DNA of 64,000 bases, taken from assembly GCF_000422205.1 (NCBI RefSeq), contig NZ_ATHV01000065.1, positions 124,001 to 188,000 on the forward strand, read 5' to 3'. Source of the DNA: Desulfovibrio sp. X2. Its GTDB lineage: Bacteria; Desulfobacterota; Desulfovibrionia; Desulfovibrionales; Desulfovibrionaceae. The notes beneath the pieces were generated by a model. The model did no database searches. It was not told where the DNA came from and worked only from the letters and a program-made list of their open reading frames with translations. This document shows, piece by piece, positions 8,291 to 16,170 of the stretch. Both the position numbers and the translations under genes were made by a program. The number at the start of each line of letters is the position of its first letter. The first letter of the stretch is position 1.

Positions 8291-9250
8291 ATGGCTCTCA
8301 GCAAGAAGACCCTGGTCCATATGTACGAGACGATGCAGAAGATCCGCATGTTCGAGCAGAAGCTGCAGGAGTTCTTCGCCGCGGGCGAGATTCCCGGCTT
8401 CGTGCACCTCTACCTGGGCGAGGAGGCCGTGGCCACGGGCGCGTGCGCCGCGCTGACCGACGCCGACATGATCACCAGCACCCACCGCGGCCACGGCCAC
8501 CTGCTGGCCAAGGGCGGCGACCTGAAGCTGATGATGGCCGAGATCTTCGGCCGCAAGACCGGCTACTGCAAGGGCAAGGGCGGCTCCATGCACATCGCCG
8601 ACCTCGACCTCGGCATCCTCGGCGCCAACGGCATCGTGGGCGGCGGCGGCCCCCTGGCCTGCGGCGCGGCCCTGGCCGCCAAGTACAAGAAGAGCGACCG
8701 CGTGGCCCTGTGCTTCTTCGGCGACGGCGCGTCCAACCAGGGCACCACGCAGGAGTCCCTGAACATGGCCAGCGCCTGGAAGCTGCCGCTGGTCTTCGTG
8801 AACGAGAACAACGGCTACGGAATCTCCTGCCCACAGTGCAAGTCCATGGCCGTGGTGGACATCGCGGACCGCGCCGCGGCCTACGACATGCCCGGCGTGG
8901 TGGTGGACGGCAACGACGTGCTGGCCGTGCACGAGGCGGTGGCCGAGGCCGTGAAGCGCGCCCGCAAGGGCGAGGGGCCGTCCCTCATCGAGTGCAAGAC
9001 CTACCGCTGGCGCGGCCACTTCGAGGGCGACGCCTGCACGTACCGCTGCGTGGAGGAGCTGCAGGAGTGGATGGGCAAGGACCCCATCCCCCGCTTCGAG
9101 GCCAAGCTCATCGAGGGCGGGACCCTGACGGCCAAGGAAGTGGAGGCGATCACGTCGCGCATCGCGCAGGCCATCGACGAGGCGGTGCAGTTCGCCAAGG
9201 ACAGCCCCATGCCCTCCCCGTCCGCGCTGCTGGACGACGTCTACGCGTAG
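8291..9250 (+). CDS. acoA: Acetoin dehydrogenase E1 alpha subunit AcoA (thiamine diphosphate-dependent)
   Basis: AcoA with AcoB forms the E1 enzyme that cleaves acetoin and transfers an acetyl unit to the lipoyl arm of AcoC, releasing acetaldehyde. The 319-residue protein has the E1-alpha features: an STHRGHGHLLAKG segment, the GGSMH motif, and the thiamine diphosphate/Mg motif GDGASNQG ending in NNGYGIS. Length is typical for the acetoin and pyruvate E1 alpha family. The start has a strong GGAGGAGG site. The neighbours (acoC before, acoB after, acoR divergent) favour acetoin over pyruvate or branched-chain substrates. Confidence 0.92.
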   Translation: MALSKKTLVHMYETMQKIRMFEQKLQEFFAAGEIPGFVHLYLGEEAVATGACAALTDADMITSTHRGHGHLLAKGGDLKLMMAEIFGRKTGYCKGKGGSMHIADLDLGILGANGIVGGGGPLACGAALAAKYKKSDRVALCFFGDGASNQGTTQESLNMASAWKLPLVFVNENNGYGISCPQCKSMAVVDIADRAAAYDMPGVVVDGNDVLAVHEAVAEAVKRARKGEGPSLIECKTYRWRGHFEGDACTYRCVEELQEWMGKDPIPRFEAKLIEGGTLTAKEVEAITSRIAQAIDEAVQFAKDSPMPSPSALLDDVYA

Positions 9251-9298
9251 GGCCCGGCCGTTCGCGCAGCTGAATCGACAAACCACACGGAGAGAGAG

Positions 9299-10270
9299 AT
9301 GTCCGAGAAAACATATCTTCAGGCGCTGAACGAGGCGCTGCGGCAGGAAATGGAGCAGGACGAGAACGTCTTCATCCTCGGCGAGGACGTCGGGCAGTTC
9401 GGCGGCTGCTTCGGCGTGACGCAGGGGCTCTACGAGAAGTTCGGCGAGGCCCGGGTCATGGACACGCCGATCACCGAGAGCGTCATCGTGGGCGCCGCCG
9501 CGGGCGCCGCCGCCAGCGGCCTGCGCCCCGTGGCCGAGCTCATGTTCGTGGACTTCATCGGCGTGGCCATGGACCAGCTCTTCAACCAGGCCGCCAAGAT
9601 GCGCTTCATGTTCGGCGGCAAGGCCACGGTGCCCATGACCCTGCGCATGCCGCAGGGCGCGGGCATCGGCGCGGCCGCGCAGCATTCCCAGTGCCTGGAG
9701 TCCTGGTTCATGAACATCCCCGGCCTCAAGGTCGTCATCCCGTCGAGCCCCTACGACGCCAAGGGCCTGCTCATAAGCGCCATCCGCGACGACAACCCGG
9801 TGGTCTTCCTGGAGCACAAGCTGCTCTACGGCGTCTCGGGCGAGGTCCCGGACGAGAGCTACGCCATCGAGCTCGGCAAGGCCGACGTGAAGCGCACGGG
9901 CGCCGACGTGACCGTGGTCGCCACCTCCAACACGGTCTACGCCGCCCTGGCCGCGGCCGAGACGCTCAAGGCCGACGGCATCGACGTCGAGGTCGTGGAC
10001 CCGCGCTGCCTGCAGCCCCTGGACAAGGACACGATCCTCGAGTCCGTGAAGAAGACCCATGCCCTGGTCGTGGCCCATGAGGCCGTGACCTTCGCCGGTC
10101 CCGGCGCCGAGATCGCGGCCATGGTCGCGGAGGAGGCCCTGGACTACCTCGACGCGCCCATCAAACGCGTGGGAGCCCCCTTCTGTCCGGTGCCGTTCTC
10201 CCCTCCCTTGGAGAAGGCGTACATTCCCGGCGCGGACGCCATCGTCGAGGCGGTCAAGGGTCTGCGCTAG
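9299..10270 (+). CDS. acoB: Acetoin dehydrogenase E1 beta subunit AcoB
   Basis: AcoB is the beta partner of AcoA and completes the thiamine diphosphate site at the subunit interface. The 323-residue protein shows the transketolase central domain (GEDVGQFGGCFGVTQGL, DTPITES, with the helix-rich GxAxGAA segment) and a C-terminal transketolase domain (DVEVVDPRCLQPLDKDTI). It lies 48 bases after acoA with an AGAGAGAG purine tract before the ATG. A GC-rich hairpin follows the stop before acoX, so AcoX may be made in lower amounts. Confidence 0.92.
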   Translation: MSEKTYLQALNEALRQEMEQDENVFILGEDVGQFGGCFGVTQGLYEKFGEARVMDTPITESVIVGAAAGAAASGLRPVAELMFVDFIGVAMDQLFNQAAKMRFMFGGKATVPMTLRMPQGAGIGAAAQHSQCLESWFMNIPGLKVVIPSSPYDAKGLLISAIRDDNPVVFLEHKLLYGVSGEVPDESYAIELGKADVKRTGADVTVVATSNTVYAALAAAETLKADGIDVEVVDPRCLQPLDKDTILESVKKTHALVVAHEAVTFAGPGAEIAAMVAEEALDYLDAPIKRVGAPFCPVPFSPPLEKAYIPGADAIVEAVKGLR

Positions 10271-10275
10271 CCCCG

Positions 10276-10307
10276 GCGGGGGAGCGGCCGCGCGGCCGTT
10301 CCCCCGC
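10276..10307 (+). terminator. GC-rich hairpin between acoB and acoX (attenuator or weak terminator)
   Basis: Arms 10276-10289 and 10294-10307 pair over 14 positions with one G-T wobble and a four-base loop. No T run follows, so it may stabilise the upstream mRNA or reduce read-through rather than terminate fully. Confidence 0.45.
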
Positions 10308-10332
10308 GCATTCCAACAGGCGAGGAGCACAG

Positions 10333-11331
10333 GTGAGCATCGTCGGCATCCTGGCCAATCCGGCCTCCGGCAAGGACATACGCCGCCTGGTGGCGCACGG
10401 CAGCGTCTTCGACAACCAGGAGAAGGTGCGCATGGTGCGCCGCCTCATCCTCGGGCTCGAGCGCGGCGGGGCCTCGCGCGTCGTCTACATGCCGGACTCA
10501 TACGCCACCGTCCCCCGCGCCCTGAACGCCATCTCACCGTCCATCCCCGTGGAGCCGATCGAGATGCCCATGCGGGGCAACCAGCAGGACACCACCACGG
10601 CCGCGGGCATCATGGAGACCCTGGGCGTGGGCTGCATGGTGGTTCTGGGCGGCGACGGCACGAGCCGCGCGGCCTGCAAGGGCACGGTCGAGATTCCCAT
10701 CCTGCCCCTGTCCACGGGGACCAACAACGTCTTTCCGTTCATGGGCGAGGCCACGGTGGCGGGGCTCGCGGCAGGCATCGTGGCAGGCGGCACCCTGCCG
10801 CGCGAGGCCTGCTGCACGCGGGCGTGCATGTTCGACATCCTGCGCGGCAAGAACCTCTCGGAGATGGAGCCCGCGGACATCGCGCTGGTGGACGCCGCGG
10901 TCTACGACGACGTCTTCCTGGCCTCGCGGGCCGTGTGGCACATGGAGAAGGTGCCCCAGCTCTTCCTGACCCGCTGCAGCGCCTCGGCCATCGGGCTCTC
11001 GGCCATCGGCGGGCAGCTGCGCAGCATCCGGCCCGAGGAGCCGCTGGGGCTCGCGCTCGCGCTCGGCGAACCGGCCCGGACCACGGTCACGGCGGCCATC
11101 GCCCCGGGCATGTTCGCCGAGGTCGCGGTGCGCGAAATACGCGAAATGCGGCCGGGCGAGGTGCACCCCGTCTCCGTCTCGCCCGGGCTCATCGCCGTGG
11201 ACGGCGAGCGCGAGGTGGAGATCCACCGCGGCGAGCGCGCCGCCGTGCGGCTGAACACGCACGGCCCGCTGGTCGTGGACGTGGGTCGGGTCATGGCCCT
11301 GGCCCGGGAGATGGAGATTTTCTGCAGATGA
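10333..11331 (+). CDS. acoX: AcoX, acetoin-catabolism protein with NAD-kinase-like fold
   Basis: AcoX proteins accompany acetoin dehydrogenase operons; their biochemical role is not established. The 332-residue protein has an ATP-NAD kinase-like N-terminal half with VVLGGDGTSRA and LSTGTNNVFP, the nucleotide-binding signatures of that fold. The start is GTG with GCGAGGAG upstream. No membrane segment is visible. It is the fifth gene of the aco operon and is followed after 58 bases by a small protein gene. The kinase-type fold suggests binding of ATP or a dinucleotide, but no reaction can be assigned. Confidence 0.85.
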   Translation: MSIVGILANPASGKDIRRLVAHGSVFDNQEKVRMVRRLILGLERGGASRVVYMPDSYATVPRALNAISPSIPVEPIEMPMRGNQQDTTTAAGIMETLGVGCMVVLGGDGTSRAACKGTVEIPILPLSTGTNNVFPFMGEATVAGLAAGIVAGGTLPREACCTRACMFDILRGKNLSEMEPADIALVDAAVYDDVFLASRAVWHMEKVPQLFLTRCSASAIGLSAIGGQLRSIRPEEPLGLALALGEPARTTVTAAIAPGMFAEVAVREIREMRPGEVHPVSVSPGLIAVDGEREVEIHRGERAAVRLNTHGPLVVDVGRVMALAREMEIFCR

Positions 11332-11389
11332 CGTACCCTGACGGCGCGCGCCGTGCGCAAGCGCAGGACGGCCGCGCAAGGAGGAGATC

Positions 11390-11698
11390 ATGGCTACACC
11401 GCTGAAGGCCGCCTTCATCTTCATCGCGCCGGGCGGCGACCCGGCGAAACACAGGAACTGGGTCAGGACGGAGCAGGTCGAGCTGCTGGCCGTGGCCGTG
11501 GGCAGCTACGACCAGGCCGAGGCCCTGGCCAGGGAGCTCGTCGCCGAGGAGGGCATCGCGGCCATCGAGCTGTGCGGCGGCTTCGGGGCCGCGGGCACGG
11601 CGCGCGTGGCCGCCGCCGTGAAGGTGCCCGTGGGCGTGGTGCGCTTCGACGTGCACCCGGGCCTGGGCAATGCCAGCGGCGACACGCTCTTCGGCTGA
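11390..11698 (+). CDS. Small conserved protein, DUF6506-like
   Basis: This 102-residue soluble protein begins with a beta-strand-like KAAFIFIAPGGDP segment and continues with an alternating alpha/beta pattern (IAAIELCGGFGAAGTARVAAAV, then VPVGVVRFDVHPG). It resembles the DUF6506 family as I remember it, but that match is tentative. A GGAGG site precedes the ATG. It closes the aco operon and is followed by a hairpin, so it is likely co-regulated by AcoR. The glycine-rich turn after the second strand suggests a small-ligand or nucleotide site. Function unknown. Confidence 0.6.
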   Translation: MATPLKAAFIFIAPGGDPAKHRNWVRTEQVELLAVAVGSYDQAEALARELVAEEGIAAIELCGGFGAAGTARVAAAVKVPVGVVRFDVHPGLGNASGDTLFG

Positions 11699-11743
11699 TC
11701 CGGAGCCGACGCGAAGCCGATAGAAAAGCTCATCGCCCGAAAG

Positions 11744-11779
11744 CCGGGCGGCCGCTCCCCGGGGGAGCCTGCCGCCCGG
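11744..11779. terminator. Terminator hairpin at the end of the aco operon
   Basis: Nested inverted repeats (CCGGGCGGC with GCCGCCCGG, and an inner GCTCCCC with GGGGAGC) form a long GC-rich stem between the last aco gene and the convergent thioesterase gene. There is no clear T run. Confidence 0.5.
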
Positions 11780-11811
11780 TCGGGTGTGAGAGCGTAGATT
11801 TCCCGGGGGAG

Positions 11812-12201
11812 CTAGGCTCCGGCCAGGACGTGGCGCTCGGGCACGAAGCAGGTGAACGTGCCCGTGAACACGAGCGCGTCCTCGCAGAAGACCTCCACCT
11901 TGACGAGATGCTTCTTCCCGTCCGGAGTCTGGTCCTCGGCCCGGGCAAGGAGCGCGGCGCCCGCGCGGGTGGGCTTCAGGAACCTGACCTCCGCGCCGCC
12001 GAGCACCACGTTGGGGTGGTTCACGGCGAGCATGGCGGCGTAGTCCGCCAGGCCGAAGACGAATCCGCCGTGCACGAGGCCGCTCGCGTCCGCGGCCATG
12101 CGCTCGGAGCTTTCGAGCCGCACCTCGCTGCGCCCCTCCTCCACCAGGATCGGGGTTCCGCACAGCGACTGGTCGATCTTCTCATGGGTTCTGACAGGCA
12201 T
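11812..12201 (-). CDS. Hotdog-fold thioesterase (PaaI-like)
   Basis: This 129-residue protein has the hotdog thioesterase layout. The motif GLVHGGFVFGLADYAAMLAVN contains the HGG turn that starts the central helix, and the following strands (GAEVRFLKPTRAG, HLVKVEVFCEDALVFTGTFTCFVP) match small acyl-CoA thioesterases. It would hydrolyse an acyl-CoA in the cytoplasm; the substrate cannot be read from sequence. Its place beside the acetyl-CoA-producing aco operon may indicate a CoA-balancing role, an inference. AGAGGT precedes the ATG. It lies 99 bases downstream of the AhpD-like gene in the same orientation. Confidence 0.75.
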   Translation of the reverse strand: MPVRTHEKIDQSLCGTPILVEEGRSEVRLESSERMAADASGLVHGGFVFGLADYAAMLAVNHPNVVLGGAEVRFLKPTRAGAALLARAEDQTPDGKKHLVKVEVFCEDALVFTGTFTCFVPERHVLAGA

Positions 12202-12300
12202 GCATACCTCTGTCGGCGCTCGGCCCTTGCGGGCCCCGGCCGGTTGGGGTTCCGGGGCGGCGAAACGACGGCCGTCCCCGGAACCTTACCAACGCCGCCG

Positions 12301-12627
12301 TCAGTCGAAAAGGTCCTCGAGCTCCTCGAAAACGTAGTTCATGTACATCATCTTCGGCGAGCCGCCCATGGAGATGGCCAGCATGGCGGCCTGCATGATC
12401 TCTTCCTTGGTGGCGCCGTTGGAGGCCGCGCCCTGGACGTGGATCGAGATGCACATCTCGCACTGCGACATCATGGCGCAGGCCACGTGGATGAGTTCCT
12501 GCGTCTTGTGGTTGATGGGGCCGAACTGGCTGATCTCCTTGGTGAAGGCGAGATAGTTGGGAAAGACGTTGCCGGCCTGCTGCTGCATCTTGGCGAGCGT
12601 GCTGGCCGCTTTTTCCGCTGCATCCAT
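12301..12627 (-). CDS. Carboxymuconolactone decarboxylase / AhpD-like protein
   Basis: The 108-residue protein is all-helical and has the AhpD-type redox motif CEMCISIHVQGA (CxxCxxxH) after HKTQELIHVACAMM. Proteins of this family are small alkylhydroperoxidase-like enzymes or of unknown activity. I chose the internal ATG at 12627, preceded by GGGAG, over the ATG at 12705, because the extra 26 residues do not look like family sequence. It is followed in the same direction by the thioesterase gene, so the two may be co-transcribed. Peroxidase activity is possible but not shown. Confidence 0.78.
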   Translation of the reverse strand: MDAAEKAASTLAKMQQQAGNVFPNYLAFTKEISQFGPINHKTQELIHVACAMMSQCEMCISIHVQGAASNGATKEEIMQAAMLAISMGGSPKMMYMNYVFEELEDLFD

Positions 12628-12841
12628 GGTTTCTACTCCCGAGGTTAGGCGTTGATCACTGCCTTTCCTTGAAAGCAAGGGGCATGCCGCGCGGAAGATT
12701 TTCAAATCGGCAGTCTTTCAAGCATGTTGCAGGGTCGCAACGGACCATGGCGAAAAAGGCGACTGTCCTGGAAGAGAACATTGGCCGGGAATCGAACACT
12801 TCGCGGCCGGGCCGCCCTGGCGCCGGAAACGGACCACCCGG

Positions 12842-13852
12842 CTAGAACAGGCAGTCCAGGAACGCGGACAGGGGCACGCCGCGCAGGTAGTCGTCGAGCG
12901 GCACCTCGGCCAGGTGTCCGTCCAGGCGCTCGGCCAGGGCCTGCCTGTCGTGGCGGCAGCCGGTGAGCAGGGCCTCGAGCCCGGCCACGTCGCGCACGCC
13001 GAAGTAGTCGCCGAACAGGCGGATGCGGCGGATCGTCCCCGCCTCCACGTCCATGTGCACCTCCACCACGCCCCCCGGGGTACGGGTGCTGCGCGTGAAG
13101 CCGTAGTCCGGGGAAGAGCCGTAGTTCCACTCCCAGGTGCGGTACTTGCGCCCGGCCAGCTCCTCGATGGCCCGCATCTCCTCCTCGGCGAGCACGGTGC
13201 GGCCCTGCCCGTTGTCCGCGACAGTACCCGCGACATTCCCCGACACGTTGTCCATCAGGCGGTCCATGAAGGTCCGCACGTCCATGGGCTCCGGCAGGTG
13301 GCTCGCGATGTTGGTCACGCGCTTGGCGACGCTCTTGACCGCCTTGTCGCGGTACTTCGCCGGGTCCACGCGCAGGGCGCCGGAGATGTCCGCGATCTCC
13401 GAGGCGAAGAGCAGCGTGCCGTGGTGCAGCACCCTGTTCCCCGCGATGTGCTGGGCGTTGCCCGAGAACTTGCGGCCCCCGATGACCAGGTCGTTGCGGC
13501 CGTCGAAGGCGCAGTCCACGCCCATGGCGCGCAGGGCCTCCATGACCGGCGTGGTGAAGCGCAGGAAGTCGAGACCCTCGGTCCCGCGGTTCAGAGCGAT
13601 GAAGGTGAAGTTGACGTTGCCCAGGTCGTGGAACACGGCGCCGCCCCCGGTGAGTCGCCTGATCACGGGAATGTTCCGCTTGCGCACGAAGGCCTCGTCG
13701 ATCTGGGACAGGGTGTTCTGGTTCCGGCCGACGATGACCGCGGACGCGTTGCGCCAGAGCATGAAAACCTCGCTATCGCTCTCGGAGAGCAGCCACTCCT
13801 CGGCGGCGAGGTTGAAGCCCGGGTCTGTCGACGGATTGAGGATGTAGCGCAT
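12842..13852 (-). CDS. lplA: Lipoate-protein ligase LplA
   Basis: LplA activates free lipoate with ATP and attaches it to lipoyl domains. The 336-residue protein contains the family signature RRLTGGGAVFHDLGN, a preceding RNQNT segment, and the lysine in GRKFSGNAQ. A C-terminal accessory domain (about 245-336) makes it the full two-domain E. coli-type ligase. The ATG has GGAGG upstream. Its position close to acoC, with lipA and lipB on the other side, gives the acetoin dehydrogenase both salvage and synthesis routes to lipoylation. Confidence 0.92.
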   Translation of the reverse strand: MRYILNPSTDPGFNLAAEEWLLSESDSEVFMLWRNASAVIVGRNQNTLSQIDEAFVRKRNIPVIRRLTGGGAVFHDLGNVNFTFIALNRGTEGLDFLRFTTPVMEALRAMGVDCAFDGRNDLVIGGRKFSGNAQHIAGNRVLHHGTLLFASEIADISGALRVDPAKYRDKAVKSVAKRVTNIASHLPEPMDVRTFMDRLMDNVSGNVAGTVADNGQGRTVLAEEEMRAIEELAGRKYRTWEWNYGSSPDYGFTRSTRTPGGVVEVHMDVEAGTIRRIRLFGDYFGVRDVAGLEALLTGCRHDRQALAERLDGHLAEVPLDDYLRGVPLSAFLDCLF

Positions 13853-14878
13853 GAAGTCCTCCAGCGTCGGTCCTTATGCAAGAACAGCCCCATTCGCGCA
13901 CGGAGAGGTCTATCCGATCTTCACCAGGCCGCGGCGGCTGCCCGCTGACGCGATGGGAAAAGTCGCACCGCTTCCGGTGCGTTGGAGGTGGACGAGCGCT
14001 GCGCCGACGGGCCCGCGCGGGTAAGCATGGCCATGCGCTGCGGACAAAGCGCCTCTTTTCAGGCTGCCGCGGCGCTCGGCAGCGCTCTGCAGGGTGATAC
14101 GGGCAGATTCCCAACGCCAAGAGGGATACTCTGCTCGCCGCTGGCGTCACCCGCGCCTCGTGAAGCGCGGTCTCCACGTTCTCGACCGTCAGGCCCCGGC
14201 GCGGCACGGTCGGGGCGGCGCTGGAGCATCGCATCGTTCACGCAGAGGCAAGGGGCAGGGATGCGGCTTTGTTTTTCAGGGACATCACTTTCCCCCCCAC
14301 CATACCACGCCTCGTCATGTCTTTCAGGCCCTGCCGGGCAACCGTGCACTCGGTGCCAGTCTCGACGGACGCCAGCCGTCAGGAACGAGCGGCCTTGGCA
14401 TGTGCTCAGCTTCGTTGCACCCCGCCGGCATTTTCCTGCAGCGCCCGGTTCGTTCCAGAATTCCCTGTCCGAAGACCCGGTCGATACGGATGCCCTTCCG
14501 GCCACCTACCCACTGCTTTCGTGTGGGACTCCGTGTGTGAATCCGCTTCGGAAAACGGCCACGCCTGACAGAAAAAATCCTGGGCTGGCAAGGCATAATC
14601 ACAATAAATCCGACAAGAATCGCAGCACCTGCGAAGAACGGGAGCTCGGGGTGTTCCTTTTTTGAAAAACACCATCTGCCGCGTTGCTGCGAAAAGCTCA
14701 ACCCCTAGCTCATGTCAAAATACGCTTCGGACTTGAGCGTTTCCTGCACTTTACAGCTGACGCTTTTTTAGCGACCTGGAAAACGGTGCCCCCTCCCCCA
14801 AAACTTTCTGATGCCGCTTCGCGGAGGCCTGTCGGGCGAGACGGTAGGTCGTTCTGTCCGTATATCAGGGCTGTAGTG

Positions 14879-15049
14879 TCTGCAGACGTTGTCCACAGCC
14901 AGCCCGATCCGGCTCATGGGTGCCTGTTTTTCCTGTAATGCTATGTGATTTAAAAGATAGTTGCATCCTTGGAGCCAGCGAGGCAACTCGCTGGCTCTTT
15001 GCTGAGAATGCTCAAAGGTTTTGGTGTAAGCCCCTTCCCTCAGCACGTC
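14879..15049 (-). mobile_element. IS481-type transposase remnant (C-terminal fragment)
   Basis: On the reverse strand this stretch encodes LREGAYTKTFEHSQQRASELP, then RWLQ, and ends with MSRIGL and DNVCRHY. The order matches the C terminus of IS481-family DDE transposases (LREWAY..AY..S..R...LP.WL...N...PH....PPISRLGL..NN). Only about 57 residues remain, residues are degenerate, and neither the catalytic DDE residues nor terminal inverted repeats are seen, so the element is dead. Confidence 0.55.
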
Positions 15050-15374
15050 TGTGCTGGTCATGCGGGTCATCTACGGGCTGTTCAGCGCGTTCCCCGATGC
15101 CCTGACTGACGCCGCCCGCATTGCCAAGGCATAGGCCGCCGGGTCCGGCGAAGACGGCGGATTCGCGGACGCGACAGATCGGCCGTGCCATTCCCCGTGT
15201 CCGAAATATGTCCGCTCGGCTTTTTGCGCCATGCCAACCTATTGATATCATTCACCGCATGCACACGATGCACGGCATGCACAAATGGGGGTCACGGCGA
15301 GAAAAAGTCTTTTATTTCAGGTTAGTTGCCATAAAAAATCCCTTGAAAACCAGGTGAATGGCATTCAAGAGGCC

Positions 15375-15402
15375 AAGAGTTCAATTCTCTTCAGCTCCAC
15401 CA
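15375..15402 (+). other. tmRNA/tRNA 3'-end fragment, probable attachment (att) scar
   Basis: The 28 bases form a T-arm (AAGAG stem, seven-base TTCAATT loop, CTCTT stem), then seven acceptor bases CAGCTCC, a discriminator A and an encoded CCA. The CAGCTCCACCA ending is the usual one of tmRNA. No matching GGAGCTG- or GGGGCTG-type 5' strand occurs in the preceding 400 bases at a workable position, so the rest of the RNA is absent. Such 3' fragments arise when an integrase recombines at a tRNA or tmRNA gene. Confidence 0.55.
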
Positions 15403-15417
15403 TCTACGAACGGAACG

Positions 15418-15450
15418 ACGCCTGGTCAGCAAAGCTGGCCGGGCGTTTTT
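15418..15450 (+). terminator. Rho-independent terminator after the tmRNA/tRNA fragment
   Basis: A 13-base stem (15418-15430 with 15434-15446, two G-U wobbles) has an AAA loop and is followed by a T run. It lies 16 bases after the CCA end, where the terminator of the parent RNA gene would be expected. Confidence 0.8.
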
Positions 15451-16170
15451 CGTTTGTGAAGCTCTCGCGTCTGGCGGGGCGTCTCTGGAGGCGAAACCTT
15501 TCTTTATATGCGCTGCCTCTCGGCTGAACGCATGAATGCAGTCCGCCCTTCGCTTCTTGCAGGCACCCTGCGCAGTTTCGCTGTCGCCCATCGTGTAAAC
15601 TGCCTCGGTGTGCGCATGCGGCTGATGGCGCACACACCTCCCGTCTGGCTTCCCCATATCGTCGCATGTCGCGTGGAATGCACCTTCCCGCGCACCTCTA
15701 CCTGCGCGAGCCCATCCTGGACGTTTTCCCGCCTGAGCCGACCAAATCATCCGGACGCAACGCCCCCGCATCCGCCGAGGATTCAACCCGCGAAGGGTAG
15801 TTGCGCCCGCCGCGCCGTCGCCGCCGCGGACACGCGCTGACGAGGCAGGCAGCTCTCTTGTCCGGCCGGCTACTATGCATGCGTGCGGGATGTACCTCGT
15901 TCACGATCTGTCGCCGTCCTCCCGCCGATGGTCGCCCGAACACAACTTCAAAAGTACCATGCCAAGGAACGATGATCGTCGGGGCGGATATTCGTCCTCG
16001 CCGCTTTTTCTGCCTGAAACATGTCACAGAAAAGAGTGGCGATGTTACAGGGATCTTGATAGTCCTAAAAAATTGAGAGCACGCCATGCTCGGCAGAAAA
16101 TTTTTCCATCCATCTCGGATACTTAGTACACATTGGAAGTTATCAACATATTGCCGTAATTTCATGAGCT

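Larger units (their letters stand above)
13853..16170. other. Gene-free stretch with mobile-element remnants
   Basis: No intact gene is supported in these 2.3 kb. Base composition is lower in GC than the flanks and open frames are short or unlike protein. It contains a decayed IS481-type transposase piece, a tmRNA/tRNA 3'-end fragment and a strong terminator, each listed separately. The last 200 bases are fairly AT-rich and should hold the promoter of the glycan locus, but no clear -35/-10 pair stands out. Confidence 0.6.

Noticed and set aside
6009-8291. Long reverse-strand open frame opposite acoC
   Set aside because: High GC keeps antisense frames open; the translation is rich in His, Asp, Gly and Arg repeats without domains and it overlaps a certain gene and promoter.
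14972-14997. Perfect 11-base hairpin with a GCAA loop, terminator-like
   Set aside because: It lies within the IS481 transposase remnant, where it encodes conserved-looking residues (RASELPRW), and only three T residues follow; the symmetry is probably incidental to coding.
15027-15134. Short forward open frame ending in FSAFPDALTDAARIAKA
   Set aside because: It has no ribosome site, is closed by a stop just upstream, and matches no family I recognise.
15000-15374. Possible complete tmRNA ending at 15402
   Set aside because: No conserved tmRNA 5' end, tag-peptide frame or pairing acceptor strand was found in the preceding 400 bases.
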